A stretch of DNA of 64,000 nt from Bacteroides stercoris ATCC 43183 (GCF_025147325.1 NZ_CP102262.1:124001-188000), one strand, 5' to 3'. Numbered from the stretch's first letter, positions 45,824 through 56,216 are shown. Made by a program: numbers and translations. Notes: generated by a model not told the origin, from the letters alone.

Positions 45824-47143
45824 ATGACAAATAAACCTACATATATGAAAAGAATAATCGCGGGTTCCTCACTTCTGTTCAGCATACTGCTGGCAACTCC
45901 GCAAGCATACGCCCAAGAAAGCGTAGACGTCATTATCCGCGAAAACGGAACGGAACGGCGGGAAGTCATCGACCTGCCCAAGAGTATGACCTACCCTGTA
46001 GACAGCCTGCTCAGCGACTGGAAAGCCAAGAACTACATAGATTTAGGAAAGGATTGCAGCACCTCTACCGTCAATCCCCAATTCAGCGATTCCGTATACA
46101 TCGACCGGCTCTCGCGCATGCCGACCATTATGGAGATGCCCTACAACGAGATTGTACGCAAATTCATCGACATGTATACCGGACGCCTCCGCAACCAGGT
46201 GGCTTTCATGCTGAGTGCCTGCAACTTCTACATGCCCATTTTCGAAGAGGCGCTCGACACTTACGGGCTGCCGCTGGAACTGAAATATCTGCCGATTATC
46301 GAGTCTGCGCTTAATCCCTCGGCCGTATCCCGCGCCGGAGCCTCCGGCCTGTGGCAGTTCATGCTGAACACCGGCAAGATATACGGCCTGGAAAGCAACA
46401 GCCTTGTGGACGAACGCCGCGACCCGATTAAGGCTACCTGGGCCGCCGCACGCTACCTGAAAGATATGTATGCCATCTACCAGGACTGGAACCTGGTAAT
46501 CGCCGCCTACAACTGCGGCCCCGGCACCATCAACAAAGCCATCCGGCGCGCAGGCGGCAAAACGGATTATTGGGAAATATACAACTATCTGCCCAAAGAA
46601 ACACGCGGATACGTACCCGCTTTTATAGCCGCCAACTACGTAATGACGTACTACTGCAAGCACAATATCTGCCCGATGGAAACCAATATTCCGGACGCCA
46701 CAGATACCATACAGGTGAACCGCAACCTGCATTTCGAACAAATCACGGATGTTTGCGGCATCGGAATGGATGAGGTCAAAAGCCTGAATCCCCAGTACAA
46801 GAAGAATATCATTCCGGGAGACAGCAAGCCTCAGACACTCCGTCTGCCTATAAACTACATCAGCACTTTCATCGACAGCCAAGACACGATTTACGCCCAC
46901 CGCAGTGCGGAACTGTTTAAAAACCGCAGAACTGTTTCCGTGGCCAATACCCGCAGCACAGCACGTAGCAGCAAAGGGAAAAGTTCTTCACAGGGCGACG
47001 TCACCTACCACAGAATACGCAATGGGGAAACCCTGTCGACCATCGCCCGCAAATATGGCGTCACCGTCAACCAGATAAAAAGCTGGAACGGATTGAGAAG
47101 CACCAGAATCAATGCGGGAAAGAGGCTGAAGATTTACAAATAA
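45824..47143 (+). CDS. Lytic transglycosylase with LysM domain (MltD-like)
   Basis: Peptidoglycan-cleaving enzyme, 439 aa. Signal peptide MKRIIAGSSLLFSILLATPQAYA-Q begins at 45845; the frame's first ATG, at 45824, adds seven residues, and either may be used. SLT domain about 125-270, with catalytic Glu in PIIESALNPSAVSRAGASG and then LWQFMLNTGKIYGL and YNCGPGTINKAI. An LysM-like segment lies at about 300-345 and a clear C-terminal LysM at about 395-439 (YHRIRNGETLSTIARKYGV). Function: wall remodelling in the periplasm. It lies between DUF5683 and rel; a rel promoter sits after it. Confidence 0.93.
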   Translation: MTNKPTYMKRIIAGSSLLFSILLATPQAYAQESVDVIIRENGTERREVIDLPKSMTYPVDSLLSDWKAKNYIDLGKDCSTSTVNPQFSDSVYIDRLSRMPTIMEMPYNEIVRKFIDMYTGRLRNQVAFMLSACNFYMPIFEEALDTYGLPLELKYLPIIESALNPSAVSRAGASGLWQFMLNTGKIYGLESNSLVDERRDPIKATWAAARYLKDMYAIYQDWNLVIAAYNCGPGTINKAIRRAGGKTDYWEIYNYLPKETRGYVPAFIAANYVMTYYCKHNICPMETNIPDATDTIQVNRNLHFEQITDVCGIGMDEVKSLNPQYKKNIIPGDSKPQTLRLPINYISTFIDSQDTIYAHRSAELFKNRRTVSVANTRSTARSSKGKSSSQGDVTYHRIRNGETLSTIARKYGVTVNQIKSWNGLRSTRINAGKRLKIYK

Positions 47144-47155
47144 AAACATAAATGC

Positions 47156-47185
47156 TTGTCCGGTGTTGAAAATTGCTTATTTTTG
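47156..47185 (+). promoter_or_regulatory. Promoter of rel/spoT
   Basis: TTG (47156-47158), exactly 19 bases, TATTTTTG (47178-47185). Consensus Bacteroides promoter; start site near 47190, about 27 bases before the ATG. Confidence 0.75.
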
Positions 47186-47216
47186 CAAAAAGTGAAGAAG
47201 AAAGGAGAAACAGTAT

Positions 47217-49475
47217 ATGGAAGAGAGCGTAAGCCAGAAGGAGAAAGAGAGAGCCGAAGAAGCAATGATTGAACAGGCATTCCAGGAACTGTTGAACGAT
47301 TACTTGGCAACCAAACACCGCAAGCGTGTCGAAATAATAACCAAGGCATTCAATTTTGCCAATCAGGCACATAAGGGAATCAAACGCCGCTCGGGCGAAC
47401 CGTATATCATGCACCCCATCGCCGTAGCGAAGATTGTGTGCAATGAGATAGGGCTGGGGTCTACTTCCATCTGCGCCGCCCTGCTGCACGATGTGGTGGA
47501 AGACACCGATTACACCGTCGAGGATATCGAAAACATCTTCGGCCCCAAAATCGCCCAAATCGTTGACGGACTGACCAAAATTTCGGGCGGCATCTTCGGC
47601 GACCGCGCCTCGGCGCAGGCAGAGAACTTCAAGAAACTGCTGCTTACCATGTCCGACGACATCCGCGTTATCCTCATAAAGATAGCCGACCGGCTGCACA
47701 ATATGCGCACACTCGGTTCCATGCTGCCCAACAAGCAGTTCAAGATAGCCGGTGAAACATTGTATATCTATGCACCGCTTGCCAACCGGCTGGGGCTGTA
47801 CAAGATAAAGACGGAACTGGAAAACCTGAGCTTCCGTTACGAGCATCCGGAAGAATACCGCGAGATAGAAAAGAAACTTGAAGCGACAGCCGTAGAACGC
47901 GACAAGGTTTTCAAAGAGTTCACCGCTCCGATACGTGCCCAACTGGATAAAATGGGATTGAAATACCGTATCCTTGCCCGCATCAAATCCATCTATTCCA
48001 TTTGGAACAAGATGCAGACAAAGCATGTGCCGTTCGAGGAAATCTACGACCTGCTTGCCGTACGTATCATCTTCGAGCCCCGTAACATGGAAGAAGAGCT
48101 GAATGACTGCTTCAACATATACGTATCCATATCCAAAATATACAAACCGCATCCCGACCGCCTGCGCGACTGGGTGAGCCACCCGAAAGCCAACGGCTAT
48201 CAGGCCCTGCACGTCACCCTCATGGGCAATAACGGACAATGGATCGAAGTCCAGATTCGCAGTGAACGTATGAACGACGTTGCCGAACAGGGATTCGCCG
48301 CACATTGGAAGTATAAGGAAGGCGGCGGCAGCGAGGATGAGGGCGAGCTGGACAAATGGTTGCGTACCATCAAGGAGATACTCGATGACCCCCAACCGGA
48401 TGCTATTGATTTTCTGGATACAATCAAGCTGAACCTGTTTGCTTCGGAAATCTTTGTGTTTACTCCGAAAGGCGAAATCAAGACCATGCCGCAGAACTCC
48501 ACAGCACTGGACTTTGCCTTCTCCCTGCACACCGACATCGGCAGCCATTGCATCGGCGCCAAAGTAAACCATAAGCTTGTTCCCCTCAGCCATAAGTTGC
48601 AGAGCGGCGACCAGGTAGAGGTTCTTACATCCAAATCGCAACGCGTGCAACCGGAATGGGAAGCTTATGCCACTACCGCCCGTGCCCGTGCCAAAATCGC
48701 ATCCATCCTGCGCAAAGAAGCGAAAGCGCATCAGAAAGAGGGCGAGGCAATCCTTGCAGACTTTCTCAGGAACGAGGATATACGCATGGATGACTCCGCA
48801 ATAGACAAGCTCACTCGCCTGCACAATTTCCATACCCGCGACGAGCTGTTCGTTGCCGTGGGCAGCAAGAAACTCGTATTGGGCGACGCAGACCGGAACG
48901 CCTTCAAGGAAAAACAAAGCACCAACTGGAAAAAGTTCCTGACTTTCTCGTTCGGCAATAAAGACAACAAAGACACGAAGGAGCAGTCCGAAGAGAAAGT
49001 TCCGCAAGAAAAAATCAATACCAAGCAGATATTGAAACTGACGGAAGAGACCATCCAGAAGAATTATATCATGGCCGACTGCTGCCACCCCATCCCTGGC
49101 GACGATGTATTGGGATATATAGACGAGCAGAACCGGATAATCATACACAAACGCCAATGTCCGGTAGCCGCACGCCTCAAGAGCAGCTATGGCAACCGTA
49201 TCATCGCCACCGAATGGGACACCCACAAGGAGCTGTCATTCCTCGTGACGATTTATCTGAAAGGTATCGACAGTATGGGATTGCTGAACGAAGTAACGCA
49301 GGTCATCTCGCGCCAGCTGAATGTCAATATCCGCAAGCTGACAATTGAAACCACCGACGGTATTTTTGAAGGTAAGATACAACTTTACGTACACGATGTG
49401 GACGACGTACGCAGTATCTGCGACAACCTGAAACAGATACAGAACATCAAACAGGTGACAAGAATAGAAGGATAA
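47217..49475 (+). CDS. rel: Bifunctional (p)ppGpp synthetase/hydrolase (Rel/SpoT)
   Basis: Stringent-response enzyme, 752 aa. HD hydrolase about 50-200: the HD pair in LLHDVVEDTDYTVEDI and HNMRTLGSMLPNKQ. Synthetase about 235-370: RIKSIYSIWNKMQTK, YDLLAVRIIF and GYQALHVTL. TGS about 405-465 (VFTPKGEIKTMPQNSTALDFAF), helical and zinc-finger region (DCCHPIPGDDVLGY, KRQCPVA), ACT about 670-752. Both halves keep their key residues, so it is probably bifunctional. Gene end converges with the MerR gene, only three bases apart. Confidence 0.96.
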   Translation: MEESVSQKEKERAEEAMIEQAFQELLNDYLATKHRKRVEIITKAFNFANQAHKGIKRRSGEPYIMHPIAVAKIVCNEIGLGSTSICAALLHDVVEDTDYTVEDIENIFGPKIAQIVDGLTKISGGIFGDRASAQAENFKKLLLTMSDDIRVILIKIADRLHNMRTLGSMLPNKQFKIAGETLYIYAPLANRLGLYKIKTELENLSFRYEHPEEYREIEKKLEATAVERDKVFKEFTAPIRAQLDKMGLKYRILARIKSIYSIWNKMQTKHVPFEEIYDLLAVRIIFEPRNMEEELNDCFNIYVSISKIYKPHPDRLRDWVSHPKANGYQALHVTLMGNNGQWIEVQIRSERMNDVAEQGFAAHWKYKEGGGSEDEGELDKWLRTIKEILDDPQPDAIDFLDTIKLNLFASEIFVFTPKGEIKTMPQNSTALDFAFSLHTDIGSHCIGAKVNHKLVPLSHKLQSGDQVEVLTSKSQRVQPEWEAYATTARARAKIASILRKEAKAHQKEGEAILADFLRNEDIRMDDSAIDKLTRLHNFHTRDELFVAVGSKKLVLGDADRNAFKEKQSTNWKKFLTFSFGNKDNKDTKEQSEEKVPQEKINTKQILKLTEETIQKNYIMADCCHPIPGDDVLGYIDEQNRIIIHKRQCPVAARLKSSYGNRIIATEWDTHKELSFLVTIYLKGIDSMGLLNEVTQVISRQLNVNIRKLTIETTDGIFEGKIQLYVHDVDDVRSICDNLKQIQNIKQVTRIEG

Positions 49476-49478
49476 CCC

Positions 49479-49874
49479 CTATCCGGGCTGTTCCTTCATA
49501 AGATTCTCTTTCAATGCCTCTACATCCTCATAAGTAAAGGCATCAAGGGATTCTTTCATACCGATAAGTTCTTCACGGATACTTTTCAGCCGCTCTACGA
49601 TTTCAAAATTCCGGAGAGTGGCTTCCTTATTGTCTTTCATGCGCTGGCGTGCGCCGGGCAGCGTCATGCCGCGCTCCTTGACCAGATGATAAATCAACTT
49701 CACCGTTTCAATATCTTCCTTACGGTATTGGCGTATCCCCCTCCCTCCCTTCTTCGGTCTGAGCTGCGGAAACTCCTTCTCCCAAAAACGCAGCAGCGAT
49801 TCGTTGACATCGAACATTCTGGCAACCTCGCTGATGGAGTAATATAGTTTCAGTTCTTTATCGGTATTCAGCAT
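49479..49874 (-). CDS. MerR-family transcriptional regulator
   Basis: DNA-binding regulator, 131 aa. Winged helix-turn-helix at the N-terminus, YYSISEVARMFDVNESLLRFWEKEFPQLRP, with the KGGRGIRQYRKEDIETVKLIYHL wing, followed by a long coiled-coil (about 75-131). No effector-binding cysteines or drug-pocket domain; typical of the short MerR proteins of Bacteroidetes. 31 bases downstream of the M23 peptidase gene and likely co-transcribed. Targets unknown. Confidence 0.9.
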   Translation of the reverse strand: MLNTDKELKLYYSISEVARMFDVNESLLRFWEKEFPQLRPKKGGRGIRQYRKEDIETVKLIYHLVKERGMTLPGARQRMKDNKEATLRNFEIVERLKSIREELIGMKESLDAFTYEDVEALKENLMKEQPG

Positions 49875-49905
49875 AACAGCCTGTCAGTTAAACATTCATA
49901 ATCCG

Positions 49906-50874
49906 CTAATCCATCATTTTTCCATGATTTGCCGCAATCTGTATCATACAGTCGTAGTCTTCGGCACTTAAATCCATAAAGTAATAATTCACGGGATTTA
50001 CGACCTGCCCTTTCACATGCACTTCGTAGTGCAGGTGAGGTCCTGTACTTTTGCCGGTACTTCCAACCGCACCGATAACCTCGCCCCGCACCACCCGTTT
50101 GCCGAGTTTGGTACGGAATCCCTGCAAGTGGGCATACCACGTCTGGTAACCGAAGCCATGATCCACGATGATAAGATTTCCATAACCGGTTTCCCATCCC
50201 ATTTTAACAACAGTGCCGTCACCGGTTGCATATACATCCGTTCCCGGATGGGCCGAAAAGTCCATGCCGGCATGAAAACGGGTAGTTCCGTAAATAGGGT
50301 CGATGCGCGTTCCATAACCGGAAGCGGTCTTGCGCAAATCCTTATTGGAAATGGGCTGAATGGCAGGGATGCAACGCAGCATCTCATCATGGTTCTTGCA
50401 CATCTCCACCACATCATCGAACGAACGGGACTGGATATAAAGCTGCTTCGTGAGCATATCCATTTTCTGCGTAGTATTCACCACCAAATCGGAATTGGCC
50501 ATATCCATCAGATGTTCGTAACGGTTTGTACCGCCGTATCCTGCCTTACGGATAGCCGAGGGAATAGGGTCGGCCTGGAATATTACGCGATACAGATTAT
50601 CATCGCGTTGCTGCACATCCTGCAATACTCCCATAGCCTCGTCCATTCTCCGCGAAAGGACGTTATACTGCGCCTGAAGCCGGCTGTTTTCTTTCCGCAG
50701 TTCCTTCTCGGACGGCGAACCGAAAATCAGCAACAGTACGATAAAGCTGCCGGCTCCCAACCCCATACCGAAAAACAACCGGCGCAATATGCTCAACGCC
50801 CGTTGCCGGACGGTAGGATAAATTCGGTCGTAAGTCTGTGTCCGCGGATTATAAATGTAGTAAACTTTGCGCAT
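49906..50874 (-). CDS. M23 family metallopeptidase (murein endopeptidase-like)
   Basis: Envelope protein, 322 aa from 50874 (MRKVYYIYNPRTQTYDRIYP); a start at 50898 would lie at the predicted transcription start. One membrane anchor at about 33-55 (GMGLGAGSFIVLLLIF), a coiled-coil about 60-95, then LytM domain about 190-290. Zinc ligands are in place: HAGMDFSAHPGTDV (HxxxD) and HLHYEVHV. So it may be an active D,D-endopeptidase. Typical spacing to the MerR gene. A -7 box (50904-50911) lies upstream. Confidence 0.93.
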   Translation of the reverse strand: MRKVYYIYNPRTQTYDRIYPTVRQRALSILRRLFFGMGLGAGSFIVLLLIFGSPSEKELRKENSRLQAQYNVLSRRMDEAMGVLQDVQQRDDNLYRVIFQADPIPSAIRKAGYGGTNRYEHLMDMANSDLVVNTTQKMDMLTKQLYIQSRSFDDVVEMCKNHDEMLRCIPAIQPISNKDLRKTASGYGTRIDPIYGTTRFHAGMDFSAHPGTDVYATGDGTVVKMGWETGYGNLIIVDHGFGYQTWYAHLQGFRTKLGKRVVRGEVIGAVGSTGKSTGPHLHYEVHVKGQVVNPVNYYFMDLSAEDYDCMIQIAANHGKMMD

Positions 50875-50903
50875 CGAGAGTAAATATTTCATTATCAATG
50901 CGG

Positions 50904-50931
50904 CAAAAATACGAAAAACAAGCTATCTTTG
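50904..50931. promoter_or_regulatory. Divergent -7 boxes: M23 peptidase (minus) and alaS (plus)
   Basis: Minus strand TATTTTTG at 50904-50911 for the peptidase-MerR unit; plus strand TATCTTTG at 50924-50931 for alaS. Both match TAnnTTTG. Confidence 0.55.
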
Positions 50932-50954
50932 CACAGTTTTTTCAAGAATTATAA

Positions 50955-51056
50955 GATTTATGATTTATGATTTATGATTTCATAGAAAGATGGGTCATAG
51001 AATGCGTAAGTCATAAATCGCAAGCTGTAAATCGGAAATCATAAATCATAAATAAG
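50955..51056. repeat. ATTTATG tandem repeats with inverted copy in the alaS leader
   Basis: GATTTAT-type units repeat three times (50955-50980) and the complement AAATCATAAATCATAAAT recurs at 51036-51053, just before the alaS ATG. In RNA the two tracts can pair, closing a large hairpin that would cover the start region. Other TCATAAATCG copies lie between. Confidence 0.65.
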
Positions 51057-51060
51057 AAGT

Positions 51061-53682
51061 ATGTTGACTGCAAATGAAATCAGAGACTCGTTCAAGAGTT
51101 TCTTCGAAAGTAAAGGTCACCAGATTGTGCCTTCGGCTCCTATGGTGATTAAGGACGACCCCACGCTGATGTTTACCAACGCGGGTATGAACCAGTTTAA
51201 AGATATTATTTTGGGGAATCACCCGGCGAAATATAAAAGAGTGGCAGACTCACAGAAGTGCCTGCGCGTCAGCGGAAAGCACAATGACCTGGAAGAAGTG
51301 GGGCACGATACGTACCACCACACCATGTTCGAGATGCTGGGCAACTGGTCGTTTGGCGACTACTTCAAGAAAGAAGCCATTTCCTGGGCATGGGAATATC
51401 TGGTCGATGTGCTGAAGCTCGACCCGAAAGACCTCTACGCCACCGTATTCGAAGGCAGCCCCGAAGAAGGCCTGGAACGCGACAACGAAGCCGCTTCCTA
51501 TTGGGAACAGTTCCTGCCGAAAGACCATATCCTTAACGGAAACAAACACGATAACTTCTGGGAAATGGGTGATACCGGCCCTTGTGGCCCGTGCTCCGAA
51601 ATTCACGTGGATTCACGTTCGGAAGAAGAAAAGGCCAAAGTACCCGGTTCGCAACTGGTGAACAAAGACCATCCGCAGGTTATCGAGATATGGAACCTCG
51701 TATTCATGCAGTTCAACCGCAAGGCAGACGGCAGCCTCGAAGGACTTCCCGCCAAAGTAATCGACACCGGTATGGGCTTTGAACGCCTGGTACGTACACT
51801 GCAAGGCAAGACTTCCAACTACGACACCGATGTTTTCCAACCGATACTGAAAGCCATCGGTGACATGACGGGAGCCACATACGGCAAAAACGAACAGCAG
51901 GACATCGCCATGCGCGTAATTGCCGACCACATCCGTACAATCGCCTTCTCCATCACCGACGGGCAGCTTCCGAGCAATGCCAAGGCAGGTTACGTAATCC
52001 GCCGTATCCTCCGCCGTGCAGTGCGCTACGGCTACACGTTCCTCGGACAGAAGCAGGCTTTCATGTACAAGTTGTTGCCCGTACTCATCGAGAACATGGG
52101 CGGCGCATACCCCGAGTTGAATGCACAGAAAGAACTGATAGCCAAAGTCATTAAAGAAGAAGAAGATTCTTTCCTCCGTACTTTAGAGACCGGTATCCGT
52201 CTGCTGGATAAGACCATGGCGGATGCCAAGGCAGCCGGCAAGACCGAAATCAGCGGTAAAGACGCCTTTACGCTCTATGATACGTTCGGCTTTCCGCTCG
52301 ACCTCACCGAACTCATCCTCCGCGAAAACGGCATGACCGCCGACATCAAAGAGTTCGATGCCGAAATGCAGCAGCAAAAGCAACGTGCACGCAATGCCGC
52401 CGCCGTTGAAACCGGAGACTGGATTACACTGCAGGAAGGCACTACCGAATTTGTAGGCTACGATTATACGGAATATGAGACATCCATTCTGCGCTACCGC
52501 CAGATAAAGCAAAAGAACCAGACACTGTTCCAGATTGTACTGGACAAGACTCCGTTCTATGCCGAAAGCGGCGGACAGGTAGGCGATACCGGCGTACTGG
52601 TCAATGAGTTCGAAACGATTGAAGTCATCGACACCAAAAAGGAGAACAACCTTCCTATCCATATCACCAAGAAGCTGCCCGAACACCTGGAAGCACCGTT
52701 CATGGCATGTGTAGATACGGACAAACGTGCCGCCTGCGCCGCCAACCACTCTGCTACCCACCTGCTGGATGCCGCATTGCGCGAGGTATTGGGCGACCAC
52801 GTAGAGCAAAAGGGTTCTTTGGTGACTCCGGACTCATTGCGTTTCGACTTCTCGCACTTCCAAAAAGTGACGGACGAGGAAATCCGCCAGGTGGAACACA
52901 TCGTGAATGCCAAGATACGTGCCAACATCCCTCTGAAAGAGTACCGCAACATACCTATCGAAGAAGCCAAGGAACTGGGCGCCATCGCTCTTTTCGGCGA
53001 AAAGTACGGTGACCGCGTACGTGTCATCCAGTTCGGTTCTTCCATTGAATTCTGCGGTGGTACGCACGTAGCCGCTACCGGAAACATCGGAATGATGAAG
53101 ATTGTATCCGAAAGTTCCGTTGCCGCCGGTGTCCGCCGTATCGAAGCCTATACCGGAGCACGCGTAGAGGAGATGCTCGATGCTTTCCAGGATACGATGC
53201 GCGATTTGAAAGCACTCTTCAACAACGCCCCCGACCTGTCAGGCACCATCCGCAAATACATCGAAGAGAACGCCGGTCTGAAGAAACAGGTGGAAGATTT
53301 CATGAAAGAGAAAGAAGCACAACTGAAAGAGAAACTTCTACAGAATATCCAAGAGGTAAACGGTACGAAGGTAATCAAGTTCTGTGCAGCCATGATACCC
53401 GCCGACACGGTTAAGAACATCGCATTCCAACTGCGCGGAGAGATTACGGAAAACCTTTTCTTCGTTGCGGGAACAGTATTCGAAGGCAAACCGATGCTGA
53501 CAGTGATGCTGAGCGACAACCTCGTAGCCGGCGGACTGAAAGCCGGTAACCTTGTGAAAGAAGCCGCCAAGCTGATACAAGGCGGCGGCGGCGGTCAGCC
53601 CCACTTTGCAACTGCCGGCGGAAAGAACCCGGACGGCTTGAACGCAGCCGTAGACAAAGTCCTGGAACTGGCAGGATTATAA
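51061..53682 (+). CDS. alaS: Alanyl-tRNA synthetase
   Basis: Charges tRNA-Ala and edits mischarged Ser/Gly. 873 aa. Class II catalytic core about 1-250 (opening [43 protein letters not shown]), tRNA-recognition about 250-450, editing domain about 560-700 with zinc-site motif [11 protein letters not shown] and [11 protein letters not shown]-Ala domain about 750-873 ([17 protein letters not shown]). Motifs complete and length normal. Single-gene unit: promoter at 50924, repeat-rich leader, terminator at 53729. Confidence 0.98.
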   Translation: MLTANEIRDSFKSFFESKGHQIVPSAPMVIKDDPTLMFTNAGMNQFKDIILGNHPAKYKRVADSQKCLRVSGKHNDLEEVGHDTYHHTMFEMLGNWSFGDYFKKEAISWAWEYLVDVLKLDPKDLYATVFEGSPEEGLERDNEAASYWEQFLPKDHILNGNKHDNFWEMGDTGPCGPCSEIHVDSRSEEEKAKVPGSQLVNKDHPQVIEIWNLVFMQFNRKADGSLEGLPAKVIDTGMGFERLVRTLQGKTSNYDTDVFQPILKAIGDMTGATYGKNEQQDIAMRVIADHIRTIAFSITDGQLPSNAKAGYVIRRILRRAVRYGYTFLGQKQAFMYKLLPVLIENMGGAYPELNAQKELIAKVIKEEEDSFLRTLETGIRLLDKTMADAKAAGKTEISGKDAFTLYDTFGFPLDLTELILRENGMTADIKEFDAEMQQQKQRARNAAAVETGDWITLQEGTTEFVGYDYTEYETSILRYRQIKQKNQTLFQIVLDKTPFYAESGGQVGDTGVLVNEFETIEVIDTKKENNLPIHITKKLPEHLEAPFMACVDTDKRAACAANHSATHLLDAALREVLGDHVEQKGSLVTPDSLRFDFSHFQKVTDEEIRQVEHIVNAKIRANIPLKEYRNIPIEEAKELGAIALFGEKYGDRVRVIQFGSSIEFCGGTHVAATGNIGMMKIVSESSVAAGVRRIEAYTGARVEEMLDAFQDTMRDLKALFNNAPDLSGTIRKYIEENAGLKKQVEDFMKEKEAQLKEKLLQNIQEVNGTKVIKFCAAMIPADTVKNIAFQLRGEITENLFFVAGTVFEGKPMLTVMLSDNLVAGGLKAGNLVKEAAKLIQGGGGGQPHFATAGGKNPDGLNAAVDKVLELAGL

Positions 53683-53728
53683 TCCGTAAGATTGCCGGAG
53701 AGGCAGATATTTCAACTTCAATTTACAA

Positions 53729-53764
53729 CAAAAGGAGAAGCCATCGCTTCTCCTTTTGTTTTTC
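53729..53764 (+). terminator. Intrinsic terminator of alaS
   Basis: Perfect arms CAAAAGGAGAAGC (53729-53741) and GCTTCTCCTTTTG (53746-53758), four-base loop, TTTTT. Confidence 0.93.
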
Positions 53765-53798
53765 CCGCTTGCAACTCCTGCCCGAAAGGGCCCGGCTT

Positions 53799-54626
53799 CT
53801 ATTCCAACTTCAACAGGAAGTGCTCGCGATAAATGACCGTCACCCCCTCAGGCAGCAGTCCGGGCGAACAGAACGGGGTTACATTCTCTGCAAGCACGCA
53901 TATCGCCGTAGCCACTCCGTCACTTCCGGCAAGGCTTCGCGTAAAGATTCTCTGCTCTCCGTCATAAGTAAACCGCCACAGCGCATGTACGTCCCCGTCT
54001 TCCCCTGCCATCGGAACTGTCTCGTAACTTCCCGTAAGAGATGCATCTTCCTTCCCCGTAGGATAGATTTCCAGCACTCCCTTATCCAGGTAATAGGAAG
54101 AGCCCTTGTCGGGTATCAACACATAATATCCGGAATCTTCCAGCCAGGAACGGCCGGAGAGTTCTTCCGACACCTTACCCAACAGTTCCACGGGCGCATC
54201 GCCGCTGATTCCATACTCAAATCCCTGCTTCGACATCTTATATTCCCGACGCTCTTTCACCGTAATGCGCAATTGCGCACCGGACCCGGAACCGTCCATC
54301 ACCCGCACTACCGTTTCTCCCGCCGCCAAAGGCTGTATGCTTATACGCCTGTAACCGTTGCTATCACCTGCAAACGTTACGGCAGCCACCGATTCATGCT
54401 CATTCGTCAAGGTATAAGCACCATCGCCACCGTCTATGCCGAGCACCGTTTCCCCTTCGGTTTCGGAAAGGAAGAAAGCCAGAGACGAGACCAGGTTATC
54501 ACATGTTCCAACCTGATAAACCGGTTCCGCACCCTCAAAAAGCACCACACTGCGATAATCGTCCTTACAGCCGGAAACGGCAAACAGCAACCATACCAAA
54601 GTCAAAAGAAAATACTGTTTCTTCAT
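53799..54626 (-). CDS. Lipoprotein of unknown function
   Basis: 275 aa. Signal peptide ends LFAVSGC, Cys20, followed by KDDYR, matching the K-(D/E)2 type surface-export tail of Bacteroidetes. An N-terminal Ig-like (BIG_2-like) domain, about 35-130, shows LGIDGGDGAYTLTNEHESVA and IQPLAAGETVVRVMDGSG; the C-terminal half is beta-rich with no motif I recognise (ISGDAPVELLGKVSEELSG, LWRFTYDGEQRIFTRSLAG). It follows the helicase gene by 76 bases on the same strand; function link unknown. Confidence 0.78.
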   Translation of the reverse strand: MKKQYFLLTLVWLLFAVSGCKDDYRSVVLFEGAEPVYQVGTCDNLVSSLAFFLSETEGETVLGIDGGDGAYTLTNEHESVAAVTFAGDSNGYRRISIQPLAAGETVVRVMDGSGSGAQLRITVKERREYKMSKQGFEYGISGDAPVELLGKVSEELSGRSWLEDSGYYVLIPDKGSSYYLDKGVLEIYPTGKEDASLTGSYETVPMAGEDGDVHALWRFTYDGEQRIFTRSLAGSDGVATAICVLAENVTPFCSPGLLPEGVTVIYREHFLLKLE

Positions 54627-54702
54627 AATCGTCAGATAACAATTGTTCTATCTGTAAAAATACAGAAAATAACGGAATACTGCATCATTATCCGTCTCTT
54701 TT

Positions 54703-56121
54703 TCAGCAGATCTGCTCTTTCGGATAGTTCACCAGATAAAGAGTGCCCGTGGCCCGGGTAAATGCCGTATAAAGCCAACGGAAATAATCGGGCGTCAGAT
54801 ATTCGTCCGTCATATACCCCTGGTCCAGAAAAACATTCTTCCACTGCCCGCCCTGCGCCTTATGGCACGTCACGGCATAGGCATACTTCACTTGCAAGGC
54901 ATTGTAATAAGGGTCGGCTTTCATCTTCTTCATCCGTTCCCGCTTCACGGTGATATCGGCATAATCTTCGAGAACGGTATAGAAAAGGCGGTCGTTATCC
55001 GCCTTGGGCAGTGCAGGCGCATCGCTGTGCAATGTATCCAGCAGAAGATTTGCTTCCAGTTCGAAGTTGTCGTAATCGGGAAATTCCAGCGTGACATCCG
55101 CAAAACGGAAACCATACAGTTCGCGGGTGCGGCGCACGCGGCGCACCACCGCTGTCTCGCCGTTGGCTATAAAGTCCATCTCCTTCTGTTTTTCCGTCCA
55201 GTAATAATTATTTTTCGCCACCATCAGCAAGTCGCCCGTATTCAGTTCATCTTCCCGCCAGAGTATCCGGGAGCGGATGCCGTTATTGTAGATATTGGCA
55301 CGCTTGTTGGAGCGGCATATCACAATCGTCTCGTCCAGCCCGTCGCGGTCGTAACACGTTTCGAGCGCATCTATCAGTTCATCGCCCGGCAGAACTTTGA
55401 TGTCGGCAAACCCCGCAACCTTTATCTTCGGCAGAGCCTCGCAGGCATCTTCGGCAATCAGTTGGCGCAGGCGCGTAGCGTTCCACAAAATACCCGATTG
55501 CTGCTCCTGGCGTACCACTTGGGTCAAGTCCACTTCCTGCACCTCCAGTCCGTAGCCTTTCAAGGCATCTGCAAACAGAGCGGGACTCTGCTCCTCGCCC
55601 ACTGGCGGAAGCTGTGCCGTATCTCCCATCAGCAAAAGGCGGCATCCCATACCCGAATAGACAAACTGCACCAGGTCGTCCAGCAAACGCCCCGTGCCGA
55701 ATGCCGAACCCGACAGACCGTCATTGGCAATCATCGACGACTCATCGACAATATATAATGTATGAGTTGTCAAATTATCGTTCACCGAAAAGTTGCCCGT
55801 CTCATTGGAAAAAGATTGCTGTCTATAAATTTTTTTATGAATTGTAAACGCCGGATGTCCCGCATAAGCGGAGAAAACCTTCGCCGCCCGCCCCGTCGGA
55901 GCCAGTAATACCGACTTCTGTTGCAGCTTGTCCAAAGTCCTGACCAGAGCGCCCACCAGCGAGGTCTTACCCGTACCTGCATAGCCACGGAGCAGAAAAA
56001 CCGTCTCACTACGGGGCGCGAGAAGGAAGTCCGACAAAGATTTTATAGCAATTTCCTGCTCCGGAGTTGGTTGATAAGGAAAATTTTCCTTAATTTGCCT
56101 TTCTAAATAGTTATTTATCAT
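54703..56121 (-). CDS. RecD/Dda-like ATP-dependent DNA helicase
   Basis: Superfamily 1 helicase of the RecD2/Dda type, 472 aa. Walker A GYAGTGKTSL near 45-54, motif Ia LLAPTGRAAK, Walker B DESSMI, motif III DTAQLPPVGEEQSP, then a UvrD_C_2 fold with YAVTCHKAQGGQWKNVF (motif V) and FRWLYTAFTRAT (motif VI) near the C-terminus. No nuclease domain and no RecBC subunits nearby, so a stand-alone 5'-3' helicase in repair or replication restart is likely. Length is short for RecD2, because the N-terminal HhH domain is absent. Confidence 0.92.
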   Translation of the reverse strand: MINNYLERQIKENFPYQPTPEQEIAIKSLSDFLLAPRSETVFLLRGYAGTGKTSLVGALVRTLDKLQQKSVLLAPTGRAAKVFSAYAGHPAFTIHKKIYRQQSFSNETGNFSVNDNLTTHTLYIVDESSMIANDGLSGSAFGTGRLLDDLVQFVYSGMGCRLLLMGDTAQLPPVGEEQSPALFADALKGYGLEVQEVDLTQVVRQEQQSGILWNATRLRQLIAEDACEALPKIKVAGFADIKVLPGDELIDALETCYDRDGLDETIVICRSNKRANIYNNGIRSRILWREDELNTGDLLMVAKNNYYWTEKQKEMDFIANGETAVVRRVRRTRELYGFRFADVTLEFPDYDNFELEANLLLDTLHSDAPALPKADNDRLFYTVLEDYADITVKRERMKKMKADPYYNALQVKYAYAVTCHKAQGGQWKNVFLDQGYMTDEYLTPDYFRWLYTAFTRATGTLYLVNYPKEQIC

Positions 56122-56173
56122 TTTTGTAAGAGAAAAAAGTAACGGGAACTGTCGTTTTTAAATTTATTTCTTT

Positions 56174-56181
56174 TATTTTTG
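56174..56181 (+). promoter_or_regulatory. -7 box of the pilin-like/DUF3822/rsmD operon
   Basis: TATTTTTG followed by CGGTGCG, 35 bases before the ATG at 56217. Matches TAnnTTTG; no clear -33 box. Confidence 0.6.
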
Positions 56182-56216
56182 CGGTGCGAATATAACAACT
56201 AAAAAACATATTTATC

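Noticed and set aside
47109..49226. 705-codon open frame on the minus strand
   Set aside because: Exact shadow of rel/spoT on the other strand; the protein has no family pattern.
50955..51056. Short repeats as a CRISPR array
   Set aside because: Units are seven bases, contiguous and without spacers; simple sequence, not CRISPR.
54703..56121. RecD subunit of a RecBCD complex
   Set aside because: No recB or recC nearby and the protein is a compact Dda/RecD2-type helicase.
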